From contig JAGABD010000109.1 in the NCBI GenBank assembly GCA_017614795.1, forward strand, positions 1 through 44,216: DNA of 44,216 nucleotides. Reading direction: 5' to 3'. Below the pieces are notes generated by a model. That model was not told the origin of the DNA and did not search any database. It saw nothing but the letters and a program-made list of their open reading frames with translations. This DNA comes from Bacteroidales bacterium (lineage in GTDB: Bacteria; Bacteroidota; Bacteroidia; Bacteroidales; UBA932). Shown piece by piece: positions 1-7,726 of the stretch (within the stretch, counting starts at the first letter, position 1; each line of letters opens with the position of its first letter). The translations under genes and the position numbers were made by a program.

Positions 1-4
1 CTCA

Positions 5-12
5 CAAATATA
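5..12 (-). promoter_or_regulatory. Candidate -7 box for a gene beyond the left edge
   Basis: The minus strand reads TATATTTG, an exact match to the Bacteroidota TAnnTTTG -7 element, pointing off the left edge. The surrounding CTTAGTATATTTG (17 down to 5) is repeated exactly on the plus strand at 158-170 in front of mntA. Between the two boxes (18-157) I see no gene. The assignment rests on motif match only. Confidence 0.4.
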
Positions 13-162
13 CTAAGATATTTCGAATATTTTACACCCCCTCCCTCGCCGCCACGACTTTCTCCTCCTTGCGTTTATGTTAAGATATTGATTTATAACG
101 AAGCACTTAGCGAAAACGCGAAGTGGCGCACATCGCGGAGTTGGGTTTAACGAAAAACTTAG

Positions 163-170
163 TATATTTG
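163..170 (+). promoter_or_regulatory. Candidate -7 box of the mntA/hepT promoter
   Basis: TATATTTG matches the Bacteroidota TAnnTTTG element and ends 7 bases before the mntA ATG. A TTGG at 141-144, 18 bases upstream, could serve as the -33 element. The spacing implies a very short leader or a leaderless message. Confidence 0.55.
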
Positions 171-177
171 CCGTGTT

Positions 178-492
178 ATGAAACTGGTCAGGAGAAACAT
201 GGCTCAAATTGCTGCCTTGTGCGAGAAACACAAGGTGCTGGAGTTGTATGTCTTCGGGTCGGTATTGACCAAAAAGTTCAATAAGAACAGCGATATCGAC
301 TTTACTGTCGTTTTCGATAGGGACGCTCTCCCTTTGCTTGTGTACGGCGAGAACTACTTCGATCTCAAGTATGCCCTGCAGGACTTGTTTAAGCGCGATG
401 TAGATCTGGTAGAGTACTGCGCTGTTAAGAACCCCTATTTCAAGGAAGAACTCGACGAAACCAAACAACTCATCTATGGAAAGGCATCTTAA
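178..492 (+). CDS. mntA: MntA-type nucleotidyltransferase antitoxin
   Basis: A 104-residue minimal nucleotidyltransferase. It carries the signature GS-x10-DxD: GS near residue 27 is followed after exactly ten residues by DID in the SDIDF motif. In the MntA family this site transfers AMP to a tyrosine of the partner HEPN toxin and so neutralises it. The length is typical for the family. The ATG follows a TATATTTG box by 7 bases. The gene overlaps the following hepT reading frame by 17 bases, the usual coupling of this toxin-antitoxin type, although here order is antitoxin then toxin. It looks intact, whereas its partner is broken, so it may be a surviving antitoxin without an active toxin. Family assignment is firm; activity is inference. 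Confidence 0.85.
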   Translation: MKLVRRNMAQIAALCEKHKVLELYVFGSVLTKKFNKNSDIDFTVVFDRDALPLLVYGENYFDLKYALQDLFKRDVDLVEYCAVKNPYFKEELDETKQLIYGKAS

Positions 493-816
493 AGCGCATC
501 TGTACGATATAGCGACGGCCATCGATGAGGTATACTCATTCTTCGATTCGGTCCCAAAGACTTTTGACGAGTATCGCAGCAATTAATGCTGCGACGCGCC
601 GTAGAGCGTAATATAGGGATTATTGGAGAAGCGACGAACAAGGTTATGCGAGACAATCCCGAGGTTGTTATCACAAACGCAAGAGACATTATCGCTACAC
701 GCAATCGCGTTATCCACGATTATGCTGCCGTAACGGATGATGTAATCTGGAAGATTGTTGTCAACGACCTGCCTAAACTGAAAGACGAAGTCTCCGTTCT
801 CCTGGCATCGGATTAG
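476..816 (+). pseudogene. hepT: HepT (HEPN/DUF86) toxin, split by a one-base frameshift
   Basis: The reading frame opens at ATG 476 (MERHLKAHLYDIA...) and stops at TAA 584-586. A second frame opens at ATG 586, overlapping as TAATG, and runs to 816. Together they make one DUF86 protein: the first part has the N-terminal helix ending TFDEYRSN, the second has RRAVERNIGIIGEA and the catalytic motif R-x4-H-x-Y (RNRVIHDY). HepT proteins are ribonucleases whose motif tyrosine is AMPylated by MntA. One extra T at the TT of 583-584 would join the frames as SN-L-MLRRAVERN. So this is a one-base deletion, a sequencing error, or two translationally coupled pieces. The first piece has only 36 residues, so separate function is unlikely. 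Confidence 0.75.
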
Positions 817-882
817 TCCGTCTGACAAGATACCATACTACACCACACAAACAATGGTCGCGGAGCAGGCGGCCATATCCAT

Positions 883-1149
883 TTGTTGTTTGATTCAGCA
901 GAAATTGCTAATTTTACACCAACCGAGAAAATCAAATACGAAAACGATATGACTACCGAACGCGACATACGTAATCAAATCCGCTTTGCAAAGAAAGAAG
1001 GTTTACAAGAAGGGATGGAGCAGGGAATTGAAAAAGGCGCAGAACAAAAAGCGGCCGAAATCGCCAGGCAGATGCTGGCGGATTCCATTCCTGCTGAAAC
1101 TGTGGCAAAATATACTGGCCTTTCTCCGGACGACCTTGCGAAACTCTAG
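883..1149 (+). pseudogene. C-terminal remnant of an Rpn-type recombination-promoting nuclease
   Basis: The frame encodes a tail typical of the Rpn / PD-(D/E)XK transposase-like family in gut Bacteroidales: a segment like LFDSAEIANFTP, a conserved MTTERDIRNQ stretch, a Glu/Lys/Gly-rich helix (KKEGLQEGMEQGIEKG), and an end like the family's IARQML...ETVAKYTGLSPDDL. The PD-(D/E)XK nuclease core, about 200 N-terminal residues in full-length relatives, is absent. The frame is closed upstream by TGA at 823-825, and no ATG precedes the homologous part, only TTG codons at 883 and 886. It is best read as a decayed fragment left after recombination. Whether any peptide is made is unknown. Confidence 0.7.
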
Positions 1150-1176
1150 TACTCTGAAAAGAAATACGAATCGCCA

Positions 1177-1208
1177 AATCGGCACCCCAATACCCTGGTG
1201 TGCCGATT
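1177..1208. terminator. Hairpin after the Rpn remnant
   Basis: AATCGGCAC (1177-1185) and GTGCCGATT (1200-1208) form a perfect 9-bp stem with a 14-base loop, 28 bases after the remnant's stop codon. On the plus strand it is followed by GTGTTTTGG, a poor T tract. It could be a terminator for the plus-strand genes or a palindromic repeat. Confidence 0.45.
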
Positions 1209-1232
1209 GTGTTTTGGACGCGGCTATATAAA

Positions 1233-1259
1233 ATGGCCGCGGGCAATGCCTGCGGCCAT
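1233..1259 (-). terminator. Rho-independent terminator of the PUL operon
   Basis: ATGGCCGC (1233-1240) pairs perfectly with GCGGCCAT (1252-1259), and the stem continues inward with GGC/GCC around an AAT loop. Read on the minus strand the hairpin is followed directly by TTTTATATA. It lies 43 bases beyond the stop of the last PUL gene (1302), the right place to end the long minus-strand transcript. Confidence 0.6.
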
Positions 1260-1301
1260 CGAATGTTAGTTATGAGCCGGATCTCGGCTGGATTGGGCGG
1301 A

Positions 1302-2348
1302 CTACTGGAAGTCGCCTTCGTTAAAAGTCACGGAACCAAGTTTAGTAAGGTACGAAACCAGAATGTTTTTCGCAGTAAAGCTAGTCGCGCTGTTTATACC
1401 TGTTGCAACATTCACCGTCTTGGTTGCCTTCAAACCTGCTACATTGGTAAATTCGAATGTTAAGATAGGATAGTATGTATCCTTTTTGCCTTCAATCTGG
1501 CGCGAAGCAAAGAAGATATCTCCAGACAATACTGCGCCACCGTTAGAAATATTTACATAGCTGCATCCGCCGCCGGAATGGGCCCAGGTGTTGGAAGCAC
1601 AGGTAATATCCTGAGCATTTCCTTGACTGGTCATGTAAAGAGTAGTACCATTCGAAGCAGAAACGGTAATTTTAATCTGTGTAACATTGGCACTTGCCGG
1701 GACGTTGAAACATACCAATGCGTTCTTCAGAGCAAACTGGTTGTTGTAAGCAGAGACCGACGAGTTATTTGTCCTAATGTCATTGATTGCCGCAAAGGTA
1801 AAAGCCTTGTTCGTAGCATCATAACTGGCCGGTTTTGCACCGAAGAGGCAATATTTGACACCTGTACCATCCTGCTCGGAGGGGATGTTGTACTTAATAT
1901 CAAAACGCCCTTTGGTACCCGTCGATTTAATTGTGAATGAATCATTCATCTTGCTATGAAGGATAAGGTAAGCATCGGTCTGGTAAGACGTCGGAAGGTA
2001 ACCTTTAAACTGCGGATTGGGGGCAGTGCTTTGCGCTGTATATTGACCCCACACAGTATACTGTGCATCGGCCCAGGTATCGGGGAGATCGTGGGAAAGA
2101 ATTGTGATCTTATCTCCGTTTTCCCAGCGGAATGTGGGCCTTGTAGTTGTGGAAGAAAAGTTGTCCGTGCTGTTATAGATATACACCTTTGATTGGGGAG
2201 AGACAGTTGATTCTTCTGCAATAACGGGAGCATCAAAAGAGAAGGAGACAAGCCTGTCGTTGGAAGGATTGTCTACAGTTTCTTTGTTGCAGGAAATTGC
2301 CGACATGACTGCTGCAGCCATGAAAGCCATAATAATCATTTTTTTCAT
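1302..2348 (-). CDS. Fimbrillin-like surface lipoprotein
   Basis: A 348-residue predicted lipoprotein with a short signal peptide ending in a lipobox (MSAISC, Cys at residue 20). After it comes VSFSFDAP and, near residues 72-82, RPTFRWENGDKITI. The W-x-x-GD-x-I pattern after a Thr/Ser-rich start is typical of the fimbrillin / Mfa-like family of Bacteroidales. It is the last gene of the PUL operon, 2 bases after the 60-residue gene. Family members form or cap surface fimbriae, but many single-copy members have no assigned role. Here it may sit on the cell surface next to the SusCD complex. The fimbrillin call rests on sequence pattern; a role in substrate capture is inference. Confidence 0.6.
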   Translation of the reverse strand: MKKMIIMAFMAAAVMSAISCNKETVDNPSNDRLVSFSFDAPVIAEESTVSPQSKVYIYNSTDNFSSTTTRPTFRWENGDKITILSHDLPDTWADAQYTVWGQYTAQSTAPNPQFKGYLPTSYQTDAYLILHSKMNDSFTIKSTGTKGRFDIKYNIPSEQDGTGVKYCLFGAKPASYDATNKAFTFAAINDIRTNNSSVSAYNNQFALKNALVCFNVPASANVTQIKITVSASNGTTLYMTSQGNAQDITCASNTWAHSGGGCSYVNISNGGAVLSGDIFFASRQIEGKKDTYYPILTFEFTNVAGLKATKTVNVATGINSATSFTAKNILVSYLTKLGSVTFNEGDFQ

Positions 2349-2350
2349 GG

Positions 2351-2533
2351 CTACTCGAAATTAAATGTTCCTGAATAATCGTTCACATACCCCTGATTCA
2401 GCCCCAGACCATTGTAGTCCACTTCTTCAGGGCTTTCGCACAACACTCCCTGCATATGAACAGGAGTGATGCTTGCGACAGGCGGGGCGTAACTGCGCCT
2501 CCCACTGTCTTTGAATAAAAGTTTTGTTTTCAT
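2351..2533 (-). CDS. Short conserved-type hypothetical protein (60 aa)
   Basis: Starts MKTKLLFKDSGRRSYAPP and contains VHMQGVLCES, a layout (Lys-rich start, Tyr-x-x-Pro, then a G-x-L-C-x-S motif) often seen in short Bacteroidales proteins encoded next to fimbrillin-like genes. There is no signal peptide or membrane segment. Its stop lies 2 bases before the fimbrillin-like start, and the gene follows SusD by 46 bases, so it is part of the operon. Function is not known. The conserved position and tight spacing argue that it is real rather than a chance ORF. Confidence 0.55.
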   Translation of the reverse strand: MKTKLLFKDSGRRSYAPPVASITPVHMQGVLCESPEEVDYNGLGLNQGYVNDYSGTFNFE

Positions 2534-2579
2534 AAAAATTGAAATTAGTTGATATGAATAATTGTTGATAATAAGCTTG

Positions 2580-4511
2580 TTATGGTTTCACGACAGCGAA
2601 ATCGTTGGCGGCATCTTCGATGCTGATGGCTTGGTTGTGGACAATTTCGTCGTTGGGGAATTCAAGCAGCAGGCTGCCGCGCAGTTCCGAAGATGCGGTG
2701 CGGTAAGGCGGCGTGTTGCTGCCGTAAAGGGCGATGCAGTAGTTGAGGGTGCCGGGCGTTGCCGCGGTCCTGCTCTCAAGCTGCTGTTCAGGAAGAAGAA
2801 GGAAGGCGGTAAGGGGCTTTGCGATGTTCTCGGCAAGCCAGCCGGCGCCCATACGGTGGGTATCCCAGTATTCGTGCCCTTCGGAGTACATCTCGAATAC
2901 CCTCTCCCAGAAGATGGCGTTGATAAGCGCTTCCTGGGGGTCAGCTTCCGTAGTAAATTCGTCGTCCGCCCATTTCGGGTACTGCGCGTCAGGCTGTCCG
3001 TCGGGGACGGAGTGGCGTGCACGCGCGTGGATAACTTCGATATAGTCCTTAGCCTTCTGCCAGTAAGTGTCGCCAGGGCCGGAAGAAAGGTTGGCTGAAG
3101 CTTCCGCTGCGATGAGATACATCTCCGCGAAGCGCATAACATAGAAGTCCGCCCTGCCTGAGTTGCCGTTATAGGTGGGATCCAGATACTTTATGAAGAA
3201 AGGCTCGGAATTCTTGTCGTAAAGGCGCCTGTAGACCTGTCCGGCCGAAGGATAGAGCAGTATCCACTGTTCGGCGCCCTCCTGCTGGCAATAATACTGG
3301 TCGTGCAGGATTGTAGCATCGAACCGGGGGTCGCCGCAACTTACGTAAATGTCCTGGTTATCCGCGACCGTACCCATAACTCCGCCGTGGGTCGCACACC
3401 ATTTCTGATATACGAAACGGGAAGGGCGCCAACGGCCGTAGTTATTGTTGGTTCCTGTCCTCTGCTGAGTTCCTGCGGGGAATTTTGGAAGCGACCTGAT
3501 GGCAGTGTAGTTAGATGCAGAAGCATCTGATTCAGGAGAATTCGTAATCACAAATATGCGCTCGGGCAGCAACCAGTCTTCCTGCTCCGTCCAGCGGAAG
3601 AGGTCTGTGAACTTGGGTGCCAGCGTGTACGGTCCGTGCTCTATTACATCTTCAGCACAGGCAAGGGCAGCATCAAACGCCGCCTCGCTGACCTGCGCGG
3701 GAGTAGAAGACGAAGTGATGCCCCTGAACATGCCACCAAAATCGGGATTGCGAACGCCGTATTTAGCCTGGCGTTTGTCGGGATCCCAGAAATTGTCGGA
3801 GGAATGCTTCATTAGGGTTGCGATGGTCAAATATACCTGCGAAAGCATTGACTGGGCCGCCCAATTGCAGGGGCGTCCGGCACCCTGGGTGGATATCTGG
3901 GTAACCCGGTCGTAGCTTCTCATATTCTCGAAGGCAAACTTGAGGTCGTCAACCACAAGAGCGTAAACCTCCCAGAAGGGAGAACGTCCCACATGGGCAT
4001 CGTCGTAATTGCTCACGCTTTTAGTGTGAATAGGCACATCCGCCCATCCGCGCACAAGGTAGTAGTAAGCAAGTCCGCGATAGAAACGGGCTTCGCCCTC
4101 TATCTCTTTCTTGTAAGCGTCCCCAACCGGCGAATCTGGCAGATGTTCCAAAAGCCTGTTAGCCCTGTTTACGACATTGTAAAAGCCCTTATATTCGTTG
4201 TAGTTGTAAGGATGCATAGCATACTGGGTGAACGCGAAAGAGCAGGTCCATCGCTGTTGGGCATCGGTCAGGTAAGTGGGGGCCGCACCCCAGTGGATGA
4301 GGCCTGAGCAGGACATCAGGAACTCGTTCATGTTACCCGTTATCATAGCGTCGCCCGCAAAACCGCGGAGCACGCCAAAAATCTGTGCTTCAAGCGCACC
4401 CTCGGTGCCGTAGGCGACCTCGTCGCTCAACGATGTAGTCGGCCTCTCCTTCAGAAAATCGCAGGAGGCAAGCAGGGAAATGACAGCAAACAGTGTTAGT
4501 ATCTTTTTCAT
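2580..4511 (-). CDS. SusD/RagB-family substrate-binding lipoprotein
   Basis: A 643-residue SusD-type protein. The start MKKILTLF at 4511 gives a clean signal peptide with lipobox LLASC; an ATG nine bases upstream (MTD) is also possible. The N-terminal FLKERPTTSLSDE and the helical region with EGEARFYRGLAYYYLVRGWADVP are hallmarks of the family, as is the late FWERVFEMYSEGHEYWD segment. SusD proteins lie on the outer surface and form a lid over the SusC channel, binding the glycan. The length is above the usual 500-600 residues, suggesting extra loops. It follows the full-length SusC by 12 bases, so these two form the import pair. Confidence 0.93.
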   Translation of the reverse strand: MKKILTLFAVISLLASCDFLKERPTTSLSDEVAYGTEGALEAQIFGVLRGFAGDAMITGNMNEFLMSCSGLIHWGAAPTYLTDAQQRWTCSFAFTQYAMHPYNYNEYKGFYNVVNRANRLLEHLPDSPVGDAYKKEIEGEARFYRGLAYYYLVRGWADVPIHTKSVSNYDDAHVGRSPFWEVYALVVDDLKFAFENMRSYDRVTQISTQGAGRPCNWAAQSMLSQVYLTIATLMKHSSDNFWDPDKRQAKYGVRNPDFGGMFRGITSSSTPAQVSEAAFDAALACAEDVIEHGPYTLAPKFTDLFRWTEQEDWLLPERIFVITNSPESDASASNYTAIRSLPKFPAGTQQRTGTNNNYGRWRPSRFVYQKWCATHGGVMGTVADNQDIYVSCGDPRFDATILHDQYYCQQEGAEQWILLYPSAGQVYRRLYDKNSEPFFIKYLDPTYNGNSGRADFYVMRFAEMYLIAAEASANLSSGPGDTYWQKAKDYIEVIHARARHSVPDGQPDAQYPKWADDEFTTEADPQEALINAIFWERVFEMYSEGHEYWDTHRMGAGWLAENIAKPLTAFLLLPEQQLESRTAATPGTLNYCIALYGSNTPPYRTASSELRGSLLLEFPNDEIVHNQAISIEDAANDFAVVKP

Positions 4512-4523
4512 ATCCGTCATTCT

Positions 4524-7500
4524 TTAGAAGGTGAACTTTGCAGTAAACATAACTGAACGTGCTCCGGGGTATGAACCCATATCGGCACCCTTGCGCCAGA
4601 CAGAACCGAAGCTGTTGACGTCAGGATCGAAGCCGCTGTAGCGGGTCCAGATCCAGAGGTTGTTGCCGGAAAGGCTGAAGTTCATTCCGCGCACGAACTT
4701 CGCCCTCTTGAGAGGAAGGTCGTAAGCGAGAGTGACCGAGGAAAGCCTGAGGTAGGAGCCGTCTTCGACGAAGCGGTCGGATATGATCTGCATATCAAAG
4801 GCTTCGTACTTGTCGATGGCCGGGTACTTCTGGCTCATATTCTCCTGTGTCCAGGCTTTCTTGTATGCCTCGTAGGTAATGTTGTAACCAACGTTGGCGA
4901 CGTCGGTATTCATCACCTGGTTGACATTGTAGATATCGTTGCCCCAGGAGCCGGTAAAGTTCAGGTTCAGCGACAGATGCCTGTAGACAAAGGTTGTATT
5001 GAATCCGTATGTAAAGTCGGGATTCGGGTCGCCGATGATCGTGCGGTCGTAGTTGTCCACATATCCATTGCCATCGAGGTCTACATACTGGATCGCACCG
5101 GGATCGCGGTAGGCGCCGCCTTCCGAAATCGGAATCCCCTGCTCTCCCATCTGCACGACGCCGGCCGTCTTGTAGCCGTAGAAGAGGCTCATAGGCTGGC
5201 CTTCGATGAAGATGTTAAGCGGAGCCTTGCAGTAGGAGCCCCATCCCAGATCCTGGCCGTAGAAGAAGTTCTTATACTTGTATTCAGTCGGGGAAATGAA
5301 GATGTAATCGCCTTCGGAGCCCTGGCCTATCTTGACGATCCGGTTGCGGTTGAAGGAAATATTACCACCTATCTGCCACTCGAAGCCACCGACCTTGATA
5401 GGAGTAGTATCAAGAGTGATTTCGATACCCTTGTTGTCGATGGCACCCATATTCATCCACATCGATGTGTATCCGGATGAACCGGGAATGGTCTTGCTCT
5501 GCAGAAGGTCGCGGGTGTACTTGTCATAGGCATCCACGGTGAGAGTGAAGCGTCCGCGCCAGAGGCCAAGGTCGAGACCGATATTGGTCTGCTCTGTCGT
5601 CTCCCATTTAAGGTTGGGGTTGGACACATTGTCCGGGAAGAGCGCAACGGAATAATGGGCAGCATTGCCAGGGGCATGGCTGGGCCAAGTATACGAGCTG
5701 ACATAGGTACTCATGGTCTGGTAACTGGAGATAGCCTGGTTACCCACGCGACCCCAACCCAGACGGAGCTTGAGCATCGACACCTTCGGAATCTTGAACC
5801 ATGCCTCGTTGTTCGGTCTCCAGGCGAAAGCGAAGGACGGGAAACTCGCCCACTTGTTGCTTCCGCGGAATTTACTGGATCCATCGAGACGGTAGGTGCT
5901 CGTGAGGACGTAACGTTCTTTGTAATTATAGATGAGACGTGCCAGGGCGGATGTCAGATGGCTTTCGGTTTCAGTGTAACGGAAGGCCGTGTTGGGCGCA
6001 GAGTTCAGGGCGTTGATCTGAGCCTTGTACTGCTCCACGTTCCATCCTTCCACCGTCTCAGTGCTGCCGCCGCTTGAAGAAGCGGTAAAACCAACTGTAG
6101 CATTGAGCCTGTGTTCGCCGAACTTCTTGAAAGCGTTGAACATATTGTTGGTGTTCCAGTAGAGCCAGCGGGTATGGCCAACCGCGCCGGTGGAACCCTC
6201 TGCCGTCGAATTGATTCGGGAAGATTTCCACTTGTACTGGTCGCTGGTACGGAAGTCACCACCGGTGGTTGAACGGAAACTCAGCCAGGGCAGAATCTTA
6301 TACTCCAGGGAGAAGCTGGGAGTGAAGCGGATTTCTTCCCTGCGGTTCTGGAAGTCCTTGATCCAGCGGTCCGGTCCGGAAATGAAATCGGTTCCGCCGT
6401 CCATTATATCATCCAGGTCGCTCACTTCTTCCTTGAGGTTTCTGTACGGCTTTGTCGAGAACATACTGCGCATAAGCGAAGTCGCCGCGGTCAGACGTCC
6501 TGCATTCGCACCCTGAGTCATATGGGAATCCAAATACGAGAAGTTCGTCTTGGTGGAGAGCTTCAGTCGCTTGGTAACCTGCTTGTCGAGGTTGAGTCGA
6601 AGCACGTAGTTGTCGTATCCGGTGGTCCTGATGATACCTTCGCTGTTGCTGTAGGCGAAGGACGCCATATAGGATGTATTCTTGGGCCTTCCTGCTATCG
6701 AAACATAGTAGTTCTGGCTCACGGCCGTACGCTCGGTGTAATCCTGCCAGTCCATAGGCCGGACCTTAAGTCCCTTGTGGCCGGCGGGGTCGTCGTAAAT
6801 CTGGCGGAGATAAGTGTTTGAATTGGCGCCCCTGTGCTCCAGGTAATCCACGAACTCGTCGAAATCCAGCATGCGGATCTTCTTGTAACGCTGACTCACG
6901 CTGACGCCGGCGCTGGCGTTGATGACAGGCTTGTCGCGGTTGGCCGACTTGGTGGTAATGAGCACCACGCCGTTCGCGCCCTGCGAGCCGTAAATTGCGG
7001 TTGCCGACGCATCCTTCAGGATCTCTATGCTGGCGATATCCTGAGGGTTGATACCCATCAGGCCGTTGGATGCCTCATCGCTGCCCGAGTTATCGTTACC
7101 CTGCGTGAGCAGATTGACGTTGCTATCGGCCGAAATGATAACACCGTCCACCACATAGAGAGGCTCCGTGGAGCTGTTGAAGGAACTCGCTCCGCGGATG
7201 AGCACGGAAACACCGGCATCCGGGGCGGAGGAGTTGGATACCACCTGTACACCCGCAGCGCGCCCCTGGAGGAGCTTGTCGAAGGTGGCGTTCTGGTTTG
7301 CCGCGTCTTCGGTAACCTTCACCGAGGTAACGGAACCGGTAAGGTCGCTTCGGCGCATGGAGCCGTAACCCACCACAACAGCCTCGTCCAGCAACTGGGT
7401 GTCTTCTGCAAGCGTAAAGTCGATGACCGCGCGCTTGCCAACGTCAACAGTCTGGGTAAGGAAGCCCATGCAACTCACTGTCAGCTGGGCCTTGCGTCCG

Positions 7501-7709
7501 GCCGACAGGTAGAATTCAATAGAGTAACGTCCCTCGCTGTCGGTCATAGAGGCAGTGATGCTGCCTTCTGCCATAACCACGGCGCCGGGAACCGCCACGC
7601 CCTTTTCGTCCACCACCTTTCCGCTCACGGACACTTTATTCTGTGCCGCAAGTCCTGTGGAAACAAGCGCGGCGAAAAGAATCACGAGAATTTTTGCAAT
7701 CTGTTTCAT
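4524..7709 (-). CDS. SusC/RagA-family TonB-dependent outer-membrane transporter
   Basis: A 1061-residue SusC. The start at 7709 (MKQIAKILVIL) is chosen because AAGGAGG (7717-7723) lies 7 bases upstream and because it begins the signal peptide; the ATG at 7727 only adds MEGGKT. Order: signal peptide to about residue 22, carboxypeptidase-like regulatory domain (VSVSGKVVDEKGVAVPGA), TonB box region (DEAVVVGYG), plug domain (DKLLQGRAAGVQV, then VLIRGASSFN and LYVVDGVII, ATAIYGSQGANGVVLITTK), and the 22-strand barrel ending in FTAKFTF with a terminal Phe. It imports oligosaccharides using TonB energy together with the SusD encoded next. It starts 17 bases after the stop of the shorter SusC. Confidence 0.95.
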   Translation of the reverse strand: MKQIAKILVILFAALVSTGLAAQNKVSVSGKVVDEKGVAVPGAVVMAEGSITASMTDSEGRYSIEFYLSAGRKAQLTVSCMGFLTQTVDVGKRAVIDFTLAEDTQLLDEAVVVGYGSMRRSDLTGSVTSVKVTEDAANQNATFDKLLQGRAAGVQVVSNSSAPDAGVSVLIRGASSFNSSTEPLYVVDGVIISADSNVNLLTQGNDNSGSDEASNGLMGINPQDIASIEILKDASATAIYGSQGANGVVLITTKSANRDKPVINASAGVSVSQRYKKIRMLDFDEFVDYLEHRGANSNTYLRQIYDDPAGHKGLKVRPMDWQDYTERTAVSQNYYVSIAGRPKNTSYMASFAYSNSEGIIRTTGYDNYVLRLNLDKQVTKRLKLSTKTNFSYLDSHMTQGANAGRLTAATSLMRSMFSTKPYRNLKEEVSDLDDIMDGGTDFISGPDRWIKDFQNRREEIRFTPSFSLEYKILPWLSFRSTTGGDFRTSDQYKWKSSRINSTAEGSTGAVGHTRWLYWNTNNMFNAFKKFGEHRLNATVGFTASSSGGSTETVEGWNVEQYKAQINALNSAPNTAFRYTETESHLTSALARLIYNYKERYVLTSTYRLDGSSKFRGSNKWASFPSFAFAWRPNNEAWFKIPKVSMLKLRLGWGRVGNQAISSYQTMSTYVSSYTWPSHAPGNAAHYSVALFPDNVSNPNLKWETTEQTNIGLDLGLWRGRFTLTVDAYDKYTRDLLQSKTIPGSSGYTSMWMNMGAIDNKGIEITLDTTPIKVGGFEWQIGGNISFNRNRIVKIGQGSEGDYIFISPTEYKYKNFFYGQDLGWGSYCKAPLNIFIEGQPMSLFYGYKTAGVVQMGEQGIPISEGGAYRDPGAIQYVDLDGNGYVDNYDRTIIGDPNPDFTYGFNTTFVYRHLSLNLNFTGSWGNDIYNVNQVMNTDVANVGYNITYEAYKKAWTQENMSQKYPAIDKYEAFDMQIISDRFVEDGSYLRLSSVTLAYDLPLKRAKFVRGMNFSLSGNNLWIWTRYSGFDPDVNSFGSVWRKGADMGSYPGARSVMFTAKFTF

Positions 7710-7716
7710 TGTCTTT

Positions 7717-7723
7717 CCTCCTT
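7717..7723 (-). promoter_or_regulatory. Strong Shine-Dalgarno that sets the SusC start
   Basis: The minus strand reads AAGGAGG 7 bases before ATG 7709. Strong Shine-Dalgarno sites are uncommon in Bacteroidota. Its presence picks the downstream ATG as the SusC start and suggests that SusC translation is set independently of the upstream gene. Confidence 0.6.
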
Positions 7724-7726
7724 CCA

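Noticed and set aside
2534..2579. Possible promoter between SusD and the 60-residue gene
   Set aside because: The 46-base AT-rich gap has no TAnnTTTG match on the minus strand, so the short gene is best treated as part of the operon.
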